Part shown: positions 33,214-40,464 of the stretch, one piece after another
Position numbering within the stretch: the stretch's first letter is position 1
Layout of the letters: every line of letters begins with the position of its first letter
NCBI RefSeq assembly: GCF_000721265.1
Contig: NZ_JOFZ01000014.1
Location: 59,167 to 123,166 of the forward strand
DNA: 64,000 bases
DNA from: Streptomyces sp. NRRL F-5126
GTDB taxonomy: Bacteria; Actinomycetota; Actinomycetes; Streptomycetales; Streptomycetaceae
Reading direction: 5' to 3'
Notes under the pieces: model-generated
Seen by the model: only the letters and a program-made list of their open reading frames with translations
Told to the model about the DNA's origin: nothing
Database searches by the model: none
Made by a program: the position numbers and the translations under genes

Positions 33214-34053
33214 ATGAACGAGACGCCCTGGAAACAAGTGAACATCGCCTACCCCGGCGCGGGCCCCCGCGAGCGTGAACCCCACGCCGTCGCCCACCTT
33301 GCCCGCATCCTTCCCCGCGCCGAGGCGGGCGGTCTCATCACCGCGTGGTTCTTCATCCGCAAAGGCCCCTGGCGCATTCGCTACCTCCCGGCCATAGACA
33401 ACAGCAGCATCGATCCGGTCCACCCTCTGCTCACCGCCGGAGTCACCTGGACCCCCGACATCTACGAACCGGAAGTCCACGGCTTCGGTGGTCCCGGCAG
33501 CATGGACGCCGCACACACCCTTTTCCACCAGGACAGCCGCCACCTGCTGTCCTTCCTCTCCCTTGACCCTGCCGACCGGCAGGAGCATTCGCTCGTGCTG
33601 TGCACCGCGCTCATGCGGGCCGCGGGGCTGGACAGCAACGAGCAGGGCGACGCCTGGGCCCGGGTTGCCGAGCAGCGCGCCGGGCTGTTCACGGCACCGT
33701 CCGACGCGCGGGTATGGGCGTCCTTCGTCGGCGACGTACGCCGACTCCTCCTGGGCACAGCCCGCACCGACGCCATCGCGAGCGACTGGCTCAAGGCGTT
33801 CGAGGACACCGGCACGGCCCTGCGTACCCTGCGTGAACAAGGCAATCTCACCCGCGGGATACGCGCCGTCATCGCCCTGCATGTGATCTTCCACTTCAAC
33901 CGGATCGGACTTACAGCCATCACGCAGGCCGCACTCGCGCAAGCGGCGAAGCAAGCTGTCTTCGGCACCATCAGTCCACTGAGGGGCACCGCAGTCGACG
34001 GACCTCCCAAGGGCCCAGCAGCTCCCCGACCAAGTGGCAGGTGCGCCGGGTAA
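33214..34053 (+). CDS. Thiopeptide-type bacteriocin biosynthesis protein (stand-alone SpaB-C-like)
   Basis: A 279-residue protein with the SpaB-C fold: WKQVNIAYPGAGPRERE at the start, AWFFIRKGPWRIRYLP, IYEPEVHGFGGPGSMDAAHT and FHQDSRHLLSFL. It repeats the C-terminal domain of LanB as a separate gene, as in other FxLD clusters; it may be the active elimination unit or an accessory to it. The ATG at 33214 has GAAGAGGGG upstream, 14 bp after lanC. No transporter or protease gene follows. Confidence 0.82.
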   Translation: MNETPWKQVNIAYPGAGPREREPHAVAHLARILPRAEAGGLITAWFFIRKGPWRIRYLPAIDNSSIDPVHPLLTAGVTWTPDIYEPEVHGFGGPGSMDAAHTLFHQDSRHLLSFLSLDPADRQEHSLVLCTALMRAAGLDSNEQGDAWARVAEQRAGLFTAPSDARVWASFVGDVRRLLLGTARTDAIASDWLKAFEDTGTALRTLREQGNLTRGIRAVIALHVIFHFNRIGLTAITQAALAQAAKQAVFGTISPLRGTAVDGPPKGPAAPRPSGRCAG

Positions 34054-34119
34054 CTGCGGGTCCAGGTCGCGATTTCAGGGCACGCGACAAGACACGCCCC
34101 GAACGGAGAAGGGCCCGGC

Positions 34120-34278
34120 GTGGGAATCGCATCGCAGGACGATCCCGTGGCCAGTTGGTGGGCTCTTCCGCTCTACCCGGCCGTAAGCCTGGGCGCCTGG
34201 CCGGCCAGTGCCGTTCTGTTCGCAGTGGCGCTCTGGTTGTACGTCATCACCGCCGACCCGGTCCGGACGCGCGATTGA
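34120..34278 (+). CDS. Small hydrophobic membrane ORF at the end of the lanthipeptide cluster
   Basis: A 52-residue frame starts with GTG at 34120, behind GGAGAAGG. It encodes WWALPLYPAVSLGAWPASAV and LFAVALWLYVI, so one or two membrane helices. It lies 66 bp after the SpaB-C-like gene on the same strand. I do not recognise a family. It could be an immunity or small export protein, or a chance frame. Confidence 0.45.
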   Translation: MGIASQDDPVASWWALPLYPAVSLGAWPASAVLFAVALWLYVITADPVRTRD

Positions 34279-34324
34279 CGGCGCCGCCGGGCGCTGACCA
34301 TCGCCGGATGGGCGGCGCACAGCC

Positions 34325-34786
34325 TCACTCGTCGAGGGCCCGCGCCACGCGGTCGAGGTCTTCGAGCAGCGCGGCCAGGCGGTGCCCCGGGAGGGCGCGG
34401 ACCATGCGCGCCTCGATCGCGTAGACGGATTCCTGCGCGTCCCGCAGCAGGCGCCGGCCCTCCGCCGTGAGGGTGGTCGGGCGTGCGCGGCCGGAGGCGA
34501 CGGTGCCGGGGCGGTCGATGAGCCCGGCGTCCTGCAGCCCGCGCATGACGACGTTCATGGACTGCCGGGTGACGAAAGTAGCGCGCGCGAGGTCGGCGTT
34601 GGACATGCCCGGCCTGGCGGCGAGCACTTCGAGGCACGAGTACTGCGGCACGGTCAGTCCGTGCTCCCGCAGTGCCTTGTCCATGGCCGCGCGCAGGGCC
34701 GCATGGGCGCGTTTGAGCCGGTAGCCCACGTGGTCGAGCACGTCGTCTGCGGGGTGCGGCGGTTCCGCGGGCATCCTGTTCTCCAT
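34325..34786 (-). CDS. MarR family transcriptional regulator
   Basis: A 153-residue MarR protein: LREHGLTVPQYSCLEVLAA, the winged-helix segment SNADLARATFVTRQSMNVVMRGLQDAGLI and the wing RPGTVASGRARPTTLT. It is divergent from a VOC-family gene, and the shared intergenic DNA has two TGTCA-N6-TGACA operators. One overlaps the first base of its ATG, so autorepression is likely. The effector is unknown. Confidence 0.93.
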   Translation of the reverse strand: MENRMPAEPPHPADDVLDHVGYRLKRAHAALRAAMDKALREHGLTVPQYSCLEVLAARPGMSNADLARATFVTRQSMNVVMRGLQDAGLIDRPGTVASGRARPTTLTAEGRRLLRDAQESVYAIEARMVRALPGHRLAALLEDLDRVARALDE

Positions 34787-34846
34787 GTCAGCATTTTGAC
34801 ATCAACGGTGGGGCGCCGTACCGTCGGTTATGTCAATATCCTGACA
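34786..34846. promoter_or_regulatory. Two MarR-type operators, TGTCA-N6-TGACA
   Basis: TGTCAGCATTTTGACA (34786-34801) and TGTCAATATCCTGACA (34831-34846) are inverted repeats with identical arms, 45 bp apart from start to start. They lie between divergent marR and VOC genes and overlap the regulator start. Confidence 0.85.
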
Positions 34847-34865
34847 TGCAAACGGGAGGCACCCC

Positions 34866-35234
34866 ATGTCCGTCACCATCAGCGGCCCCGACTTCGTAGC
34901 GCTCCAGGTCCGTGACGTGGCGGCCGCCGCCGCCTTCTGCGAGGAGCACCTCGGCCTCGTCCGCACCCCCGCGTCCCCGCCCGGCGCGGTGGTCTTCGAC
35001 ACCAAGCCCTGCCCGTTCGCGGTGCGCCAGCCGCTGCCCGGCACGGACCTGGACGCGGGCCGCCCGGGTCTTGGCGTAGCCCTGTGGTTCTCCACGCCGG
35101 ACGCCCAGTCCCTGCACGACAAGCTCGCCGCGGCCGGCATCGAGATCGTCGCGCCTGTCAGGGACAGCCCGTTCGGCCCGGTGTTCTCCTTCGCAGGACC
35201 CGAGGGGTACGTCATGACCGCGCACGGGGCCTGA
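34866..35234 (+). CDS. VOC family (glyoxalase-like) protein
   Basis: A 122-residue protein with one vicinal-oxygen-chelate domain made of two beta-alpha-beta modules: FVALQVRDVAAAAAFCEEHL and PFGPVFSFAGPEGYVMTAHG. Families like this bind metals or small hydrophobic compounds, acting as dioxygenases, glyoxalases or binding proteins. The gene is under likely control of the divergent MarR protein, which suggests it handles a compound sensed by that regulator. The ATG at 34866 has ACGGGAGG upstream. Confidence 0.85.
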   Translation: MSVTISGPDFVALQVRDVAAAAAFCEEHLGLVRTPASPPGAVVFDTKPCPFAVRQPLPGTDLDAGRPGLGVALWFSTPDAQSLHDKLAAAGIEIVAPVRDSPFGPVFSFAGPEGYVMTAHGA

Positions 35235-35291
35235 CCGCGCCGTACTGCGCCGTACTGCGCCGCGACAGGCGAACGTTTGGCACTCCCAGTA

Positions 35292-35309
35292 CAGGAAACT
35301 AGTTTCCTG
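35292..35309. promoter_or_regulatory. Perfect 18-bp palindrome CAGGAAACTAGTTTCCTG
   Basis: A perfect palindrome 42 bp before the membrane-protein start. Partial copies follow (GAGGAAACTG and AGAAACTACT at 35311-35340). It probably binds the winged-helix protein encoded second in the operon. Confidence 0.75.
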
Positions 35310-35350
35310 AGAGGAAACTGCTTCTCTCCAAGAAACTACTGGAGGTCGTC

Positions 35351-35869
35351 ATGACCGACCGACCGGCACCGGCCGAGGCCGCCCGCGCGCTGCAGGACGC
35401 CGGCGCACGCAGGGACCAGGCCTTCGACTCCGCCACCGACGCGCCCTGGGTCTACGCCGTGTTCGGGGCAGCGCTCTTCCTGCTCATGGCCGCGCCCGAC
35501 TTCCTCGGAGACGGCGCCGACGCGTGGACGTCCTGGGCTCTGGCCGCGCTCGCCATCGGTTACGCGGCCATGCTGCGCACCCGCCGCGGCTCCACCCTGC
35601 TGGGCAGGCCGAACCGCCTGCGCAGGGAGGAGATCTCACCGAAGTTCACGCGGTACCACCGCCTGGGGATCCTCGCGGTCGTGGTCCTGGGCCTCGTGCT
35701 CACGTTCGTGGCGCACGGGGACCTGTCGGTCCCTTACCTGCGGACGATTCTCGGGGCTGTGCTCGGCGGCGTGTGCGTCTTCTTCGGCCGCCGGCTCCAG
35801 CGGTCGCTGCTGGCGGCGGCACGGTCGGGGGCGCCGGGAGGGACAATGACCGGTCATGGCAAGAAGTGA
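35351..35869 (+). CDS. Membrane protein, first gene of a regulator operon
   Basis: A 172-residue protein with about four helices: WVYAVFGAALFLLMAAPDFL, WTSWALAALAIGYAAML, LGILAVVVLGLVLTFVA and YLRTILGAVLGGVCVFFGRR. No known family. Its 3' end overlaps the next start by 14 bp, so it is coupled to a winged-helix regulator, an arrangement common for small membrane sensors. The ATG at 35351 has a GGAGG upstream. Confidence 0.75.
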   Translation: MTDRPAPAEAARALQDAGARRDQAFDSATDAPWVYAVFGAALFLLMAAPDFLGDGADAWTSWALAALAIGYAAMLRTRRGSTLLGRPNRLRREEISPKFTRYHRLGILAVVVLGLVLTFVAHGDLSVPYLRTILGAVLGGVCVFFGRRLQRSLLAAARSGAPGGTMTGHGKK

Positions 35870-36245
35870 CCTCGACCCGCTGCTGCTCGATCCGACACGC
35901 CTGTCCATCGTGTCGCTGCTCACGGGGGTGGAGTGGGCGGAGTTCTCCTGGGTCCGCGAGTCGGTGGGCCTGTCCGCCTCCGCCCTCTCCAAGCAGGTAA
36001 CCACGCTCGGCGACCGCGGTTACGTGGAAGTGGACAAGGGCTACGTCGGCAAGCGCCCCAGGACCTGGCTGAACCTGAGTGCCGAGGGCCACCAGGCACT
36101 CCAGTCCCATCTCGCCGCGCTACAGGCGATCGTCGACGAGTCACGCCGGACGGCCGAGGCCTACCAGCCGGAGCCGACGAGCACCGCGCAACCGCGACGC
36201 CGGCGCCCCGGACAAATCGGCCGGGCCAAGGGCGAGCCCGCCTAG
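35856..36245 (+). CDS. Winged-helix transcriptional regulator
   Basis: A 129-residue DNA-binding protein: LLLDPTRLSIVSLLTGVEWAEF, recognition helix LSASALSKQVTTLGDRGYVEV and wing GYVGKRPRTWLNLS, followed by a short helix (ALQAIVDESRRTAEA) and a basic tail. It belongs to the MarR/PadR-like transcription-factor group commonly paired with DUF membrane proteins. The start overlaps the membrane protein gene by 14 bp. A perfect 18-bp palindrome precedes the operon. Confidence 0.85.
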   Translation: MARSDLDPLLLDPTRLSIVSLLTGVEWAEFSWVRESVGLSASALSKQVTTLGDRGYVEVDKGYVGKRPRTWLNLSAEGHQALQSHLAALQAIVDESRRTAEAYQPEPTSTAQPRRRRPGQIGRAKGEPA

Positions 36246-37027
36246 CACCACAGATCGGCGAGCAAGCGGTTCACGGAGTCGGGCCGATCCTGGTGCGGCG
36301 AGTGGCCGGCGCGCGGAACCCGCACGTGACGGGCACCGATCCGGTCCGCGACGGACTCGCCGCAGGCCATCAGGGCCTCGCCGGAGAAGGCGCGGTACTC
36401 CGGGTGCGCGGTCTCCCAAGTGCCGTTGACCACCAGCTTCGGGTAGTCGGCCCCAGCAAGAGCAGCCAGCGGTATGTCGGCGTCCCACACCGGGCGCTCG
36501 GCCATCGCCGACACGGCGGCACGCAGCAGGCCGGGCGTGAACTCGGGTGCCGGAAGGCCATAGTCCTCGGTCGAGTACCGCAGGTACTCCTCCGGGCTCA
36601 TCGGCTCACGCGCCTCGCCGAAGGCGGCCCGGATACGGGCCAGCGCCTGCCCGACCACCGGGTTCTCCTCGGCGATGCGCAGCGTGGACGGCTCGATCAG
36701 CGTCAGCGAGTGGACGACATCCGGACGGCGCGCCGCCGCGAGCATCGTGCCGGCGGCACCGTAGGAGTGGCCCACCAGGTGGGCCCCGGAGCCGAGCAGC
36801 ACCGCGATGTCCTGCCCATCCACCTCGTAGTCACTGCGCTCGATGTCCGGGCTCCGCCCGAACCCGCGCCGATCCATCAGCTCCAGCCGGAACCGCTCCG
36901 CGAGCGGGCGCTGGCCCCGGAAGGAGTCGGTGCCCCAGGACATCGTGCCGTGCACGAGAAGCGCCCGGGGCGCGGTCGCCGCCGCCCCGTCCTGCCACAG
37001 CGTCACATGAACCGGCCCGTCATCCAT
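36242..37027 (-). CDS. Alpha/beta hydrolase
   Basis: A 261-residue alpha/beta hydrolase: the oxyanion segment LLVHGTMSWG, the nucleophile elbow VGHSYGAAG (Ser), a C-terminal VVNGTWETAHPEYR with the acidic residue and RAGHSPHQDRPD with the catalytic His. It probably hydrolyses a small ester or C-C bond; the substrate is unknown. The ATG at 37027 was chosen because the hydrolase homology starts there. Its 3' end overlaps the winged-helix gene by 4 bp on the opposite strand. Confidence 0.85.
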   Translation of the reverse strand: MDDGPVHVTLWQDGAAATAPRALLVHGTMSWGTDSFRGQRPLAERFRLELMDRRGFGRSPDIERSDYEVDGQDIAVLLGSGAHLVGHSYGAAGTMLAAARRPDVVHSLTLIEPSTLRIAEENPVVGQALARIRAAFGEAREPMSPEEYLRYSTEDYGLPAPEFTPGLLRAAVSAMAERPVWDADIPLAALAGADYPKLVVNGTWETAHPEYRAFSGEALMACGESVADRIGARHVRVPRAGHSPHQDRPDSVNRLLADLWC

Positions 37028-37091
37028 GCGTCCGACACTACGGGGCACCAAGACGGCCCGGCACCACAACTGAGCCGAACAAAACGGCCCT

Positions 37092-38123
37092 TCACAACAC
37101 CCCGGCGCTCCCCTGCGTCGGCTTCGCCAGCGGCCGGGCCCTGAATCCCGCCGCCGCGCGGAGCTCGTCGGCTCGGCGCGCCACGTCCACCTGCGCCGGG
37201 ATGCGGCGGAAGGTGTCGGGGACACGGTCGATGACGATCCCCGCCTCCTCGGCCGCCTCGTAGGCGGTCATCTCCTCGCGGCACTCGACGCACACGCCGT
37301 TGATGAGCGGGCTGACGTTGTCCGGTACGTCGCAGCCGATGCAGACCATCACCACACGGTCGACGTAGGCGCGTTCCTGGATGGGCTCGGGGGGCATCTT
37401 CTTCTCCAGTCGGGTACGGGCGATCGCGCCGGGGCTGTGCAGCGTGGGCGGCAGGCCCTCGGTCAGCGAGCGCGTGAGGTGTTGCGGTGTGGCGACGCGC
37501 GCGAACCACTGCGCGGCCAGGGGCTCCAGCGCCGCGCACTCGGCGGCGGAGAGCGTCATGCGGGGCTCGGCGCGGCCGAGCCGCTGGAGCGCGCGGTAGG
37601 CGTCGGAGGGCGTGGGCGATGTGGTCATCGGGGGCGCCGGGTCCGGGGGCGTGGGCGTGGGCTCCGCGTCGGACTCTCCGCCCGCCTCGGCCGCCCGCGC
37701 GCGCCGCGCCCGTTCGGTGAGGTCGATGCCGCGCATGCTGTCCACGAACGTCCGCCACCAGTCGTCCTCCCGCGGCGTGCGGGAGAAGAACGTGTGCGTC
37801 ACCCAGCGGAAGGTGTTGTCGTCGAGTTGCAGGTGCTCCTTGATCCGGCGCAAGTGCCCTGCCTCCGAGAGGAAGTTGAGCGCCTTGCCGCACGCCTGCT
37901 GGCCGTAGTCGGCGAGCTGGGACGCGAGGGCCTTGTAGCCGATCGCGGTGCCCTCGGGCATGCGGTCGATGTACGCGGCGATGGCCGCTTCCCTCGTGCG
38001 CAGGTGTGCGAAATCGTGGGCGCCGCGCGGGCGCTGGTCGGGGGCGCTCCGCTTGCCGTATCCAGGCTTGGCCTGGGGGTGTGCGGGCGCGGGCAGGGCA
38101 GCATTAAGGTTGGCGGCAGCCAT
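37092..38123 (-). CDS. Winged-helix-domain protein of unknown function
   Basis: A 343-residue protein. The N-terminal third is a winged helix (REAAIAAYIDRMPEGTAIGYKALASQLADY and GKALNFLSEAGHLRRIKEHLQ). The middle contains a Pro/Thr-rich linker and a helix-rich part; the C-terminal part has a CxxC-type site (VCIGCDVPDNVSPLINGVCVEC), probably zinc-binding. This is a Streptomyces-wide type of protein whose role I do not know. It is the gene upstream of the long intergenic region before the crystallin-like gene. Confidence 0.7.
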   Translation of the reverse strand: MAAANLNAALPAPAHPQAKPGYGKRSAPDQRPRGAHDFAHLRTREAAIAAYIDRMPEGTAIGYKALASQLADYGQQACGKALNFLSEAGHLRRIKEHLQLDDNTFRWVTHTFFSRTPREDDWWRTFVDSMRGIDLTERARRARAAEAGGESDAEPTPTPPDPAPPMTTSPTPSDAYRALQRLGRAEPRMTLSAAECAALEPLAAQWFARVATPQHLTRSLTEGLPPTLHSPGAIARTRLEKKMPPEPIQERAYVDRVVMVCIGCDVPDNVSPLINGVCVECREEMTAYEAAEEAGIVIDRVPDTFRRIPAQVDVARRADELRAAAGFRARPLAKPTQGSAGVL

Positions 38124-38665
38124 CGTCGAAACGCTCTTTTCGGTGCGTGGTCAGGCTCCGCGCCCGGTGTTCTCAGCACCGGCCGGGGCCGCTTAACGCT
38201 TCGTACGCTAAACGGTGGACACGCTCCGGCGCAAGCCGATCACGGAAAGCGATCCCTCCTCGTCAGCGGGGGCTTGGGGGGAAGGGTGGGTATCCCAAAC
38301 CACCCCTTCAACCAACAGGGAGCCCGAGGCCCGGCGCCCGGGACCCGGGGCTCAAGCTCCGGGCCGACCTGCGCACACGGCCCGGCGGGTGCGGGGGCCG
38401 TCGCTCGTGTGACCACACGGCCCGGCACGATCCGGTCTCGTCCTTCGCCACAGCCTTACGCCGCGTTATCACCTCTTCGATGTGTTTTGGATCGGTACGA
38501 CCGATCTCGCCCTGTTTGGCTTGTAGCGTGGGCCAAGATCGTTCGATCCGCCCGGCCCTGGACACGGCCGACTGGCGGGCCAACGACCAAGCACAGTGCC
38601 GAAATGACGCCCCATCACCTTGAGGGCCGGCCCCTGAGGCCCTGCCCTCGCACGAAGGGAAATCT
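38124..38665. other. 542-bp intergenic region with dyad elements
   Basis: A long non-coding stretch between divergent genes. The clearest structure is GATCGGTACGACCGATC (38490-38506), a perfect dyad; GATCGTTCGATC follows some 30 bp later. The middle of the region is very GC-rich (around 38320-38400). I find no convincing small gene or RNA gene. Confidence 0.5.
38490..38506. promoter_or_regulatory. Palindrome GATCGGTACGACCGATC
   Basis: Arms of seven bases around ACG, 160 bp before the crystallin-like gene; a related GATCGTTCGATC lies near 38538. Candidate operator. Confidence 0.5.
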
Positions 38666-39016
38666 GTGATCTCGAAGAGCAAGAGGGTCGCGCGCGCCCT
38701 GGCGGTCTCGCTCGCCACGGCCGCCGCCCTCACCATCTGCACGAGCGGCAATGCCTACGCCATCAACCACGTCGAATGCCGTGGCGGGGAGCACTTCCTG
38801 AAGATCTGGTCGCACAGCGGCGGCAGACAGAGCGTCGACTGCTACGCGAACGCCGGGCGGACGGACTTCGGCAACTGGTGGGTCGACAAGATCTCCACCG
38901 GCAACAACGACCTGATCTACTACGACGCCAACGGCGACTCGGTGAAGATCAAGCGCTGGACCGTGATGACGTTCCCCAACCGCCCGCCCAAGGTCAAGTC
39001 CATCGAGATCCTGTGA
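38666..39016 (+). CDS. Secreted beta/gamma-crystallin-like protein
   Basis: A 116-residue exported protein. A signal peptide (RALAVSLATAAALTICTSGN, cut near NAYA) precedes a single small beta-sandwich domain with two Cys (ECRGGEHFLKIWSHSGG, QSVDCYANAG) and WWVDKISTGNNDLIYYDANG. It resembles Streptomyces killer-toxin-like and other single-domain beta/gamma-crystallin proteins. The activity of such proteins is not settled. The start is GTG at 38666 with GAAGGGAA upstream. A long upstream region with dyads suggests it is regulated. Confidence 0.75.
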   Translation: MISKSKRVARALAVSLATAAALTICTSGNAYAINHVECRGGEHFLKIWSHSGGRQSVDCYANAGRTDFGNWWVDKISTGNNDLIYYDANGDSVKIKRWTVMTFPNRPPKVKSIEIL

Positions 39017-39052
39017 CGCGTTGACACCGGATCGCCGGGACGTGCCGTCCGG

Positions 39053-39412
39053 TCACGCTTCTACGGGCGTGACCGGACCGGCCGCCCGCTCGCGGCCCCA
39101 CTCGGCCAGCGGCCGGAGGGCGTCATTGAGGCGCGTGCCGTCCTCGGTCAGCGAGTACTCGACGCGGGGCGGCACCTCGTCGTAGGAGACGCGGCGCACG
39201 ACGCCGTCCGCCTCCAGTTCGCGCAGGTGCGAGGCCAGCACCTTCTCGGTGATGCCGGGAAGCAGTCTGCGCAGCTCGCCGAATCGGCGGCATGGGTGCT
39301 CGTGGAGCGCCCAGAGGATCAGCACCTTCCACTTGCCTCCGATCACCTCCATCGCGGCGTCGATCCCGCACACGTGTCCGCCGGGTGCGCCCGGCCGGTT
39401 CAGCGTCGCCAT
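39053..39412 (-). CDS. HxlR family transcriptional regulator
   Basis: A 119-residue winged-helix protein: CGIDAAMEVIGGKWKVLILWAL is the HxlR signature, FGELRRLLPGITEKVLASHLREL the recognition helix and VPPRVEYSLTEDG the wing. It is divergent from an NAD(P)-binding reductase-like gene across a CAAGT-N4-ACTTG site. The ATG at 39412 has GGAGGGG upstream; the open frame farther upstream would cross the operator and is not used. Confidence 0.93.
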   Translation of the reverse strand: MATLNRPGAPGGHVCGIDAAMEVIGGKWKVLILWALHEHPCRRFGELRRLLPGITEKVLASHLRELEADGVVRRVSYDEVPPRVEYSLTEDGTRLNDALRPLAEWGRERAAGPVTPVEA

Positions 39413-39462
39413 TCCCCCACCCCTCCTACGTGCTCGCTCACCCCCGGGTAACCACCCACCCT

Positions 39463-39476
39463 CAAGTGCGTACTTG
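39463..39476. promoter_or_regulatory. HxlR-type operator CAAGTGCGTACTTG
   Basis: Five-base arms CAAGT and ACTTG around GCGT between the divergent HxlR and reductase genes; the regulator probably binds here. Confidence 0.7.
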
Positions 39477-39509
39477 ATCGCTCCGGGGCCGGCGACCAGC
39501 CTCATCAGC

Positions 39510-40391
39510 ATGACACGCAACAGAGTTGAGAAGACTTCCTGCACGCTGCTCGGCCTCGGCTCGATGGGTACCGCGCTGGCGCGTGCCTGGCTTGCCGCCG
39601 GACACCCGCTCACCGTCTGGAACCGTACACAGGCCCGTGCGACGGCACTCGCCACCGAGGGGGCACAGCTCGCGGACAGCGCCGCCGAGGCGGTCCGGGC
39701 GAACACCCTGATCATCCTTTGCCTGCTGGACGACGCCTCGGTCGAGGAGGCGCTGGCCGGGACCGACCTGACCGGCAGGGACCTGGTCAACCTGACCACC
39801 AGCATCCCTGCCCAGGCCCGCGCACGCGCCCAGTGGGCGCGCGAGCGCGGCGCCCGCTACCTGGACGGCGGGATCATGGCCGTCCCCTCGGTGATCGGCG
39901 TCCCGGGGGCAGGCGGCTACGTCCTCTACAGCGGCTCGCGGGAACTGTTCGATCAGTACGAGGAGATCCTGGCGGCCCCGGCGGGCGCCACGTACGTCGG
40001 CGATGACGCCGGTTTCGCGGCGCTCTACGACGTCGCCCTGCTCAGCGCCATGTACGGAATGTTCGCCGGGGCCGCTCACGCGTTCGCCCTGATCCGCGAG
40101 GAGGACATCGACCCCGCCTCGTTCGCCCCGCTGCTCGCAGGCTGGCTCGCCGCGATAGCCCCGTCGGTCCGCCAGACGGCCGAGCAGCTGCGCAGCGGCG
40201 ACTACACCCGGGGCGTCGTCTCCGACCTCGCCATGCAGGTCGCCGGCACGCCGACCTTCCTGAGCACCGCCGAGCAGCAGGGCGTCAGCCCGGAGCTGCT
40301 CAGCCCGTACTTCGAGCTGATGCGCCGCCGCCTGGCCGAGGGCAGCGGCGATGAGGGCCTGGCGGGCGTCATCGACCTGCTGGTGCGCTGA
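39510..40391 (+). CDS. NAD(P)-dependent oxidoreductase (imine-reductase/6PGDH-like)
   Basis: A 293-residue protein of the beta-hydroxyacid dehydrogenase/imine reductase group. A Rossmann start (LLGLGSMGTALARAWLAAGHPLTVWNRT) is followed by LDGGIMAVPSVIGVPGAGGYVLYSG and a helical C-terminal dimerisation domain (AALYDVALLSAMYGMFAGAAHAFAL). The motif NRTQAR fits NADPH use. The ATG at 39510 begins the Rossmann domain. It is probably induced through the divergent HxlR-type regulator. Confidence 0.88.
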   Translation: MTRNRVEKTSCTLLGLGSMGTALARAWLAAGHPLTVWNRTQARATALATEGAQLADSAAEAVRANTLIILCLLDDASVEEALAGTDLTGRDLVNLTTSIPAQARARAQWARERGARYLDGGIMAVPSVIGVPGAGGYVLYSGSRELFDQYEEILAAPAGATYVGDDAGFAALYDVALLSAMYGMFAGAAHAFALIREEDIDPASFAPLLAGWLAAIAPSVRQTAEQLRSGDYTRGVVSDLAMQVAGTPTFLSTAEQQGVSPELLSPYFELMRRRLAEGSGDEGLAGVIDLLVR

Positions 40392-40464
40392 CCGGTACCG
40401 CCGCACGGGAGTGGGCGCCCACGGGTGGGGCTCCCGGGCCGCCCGGGTACAGCCGCCGTCGCCC

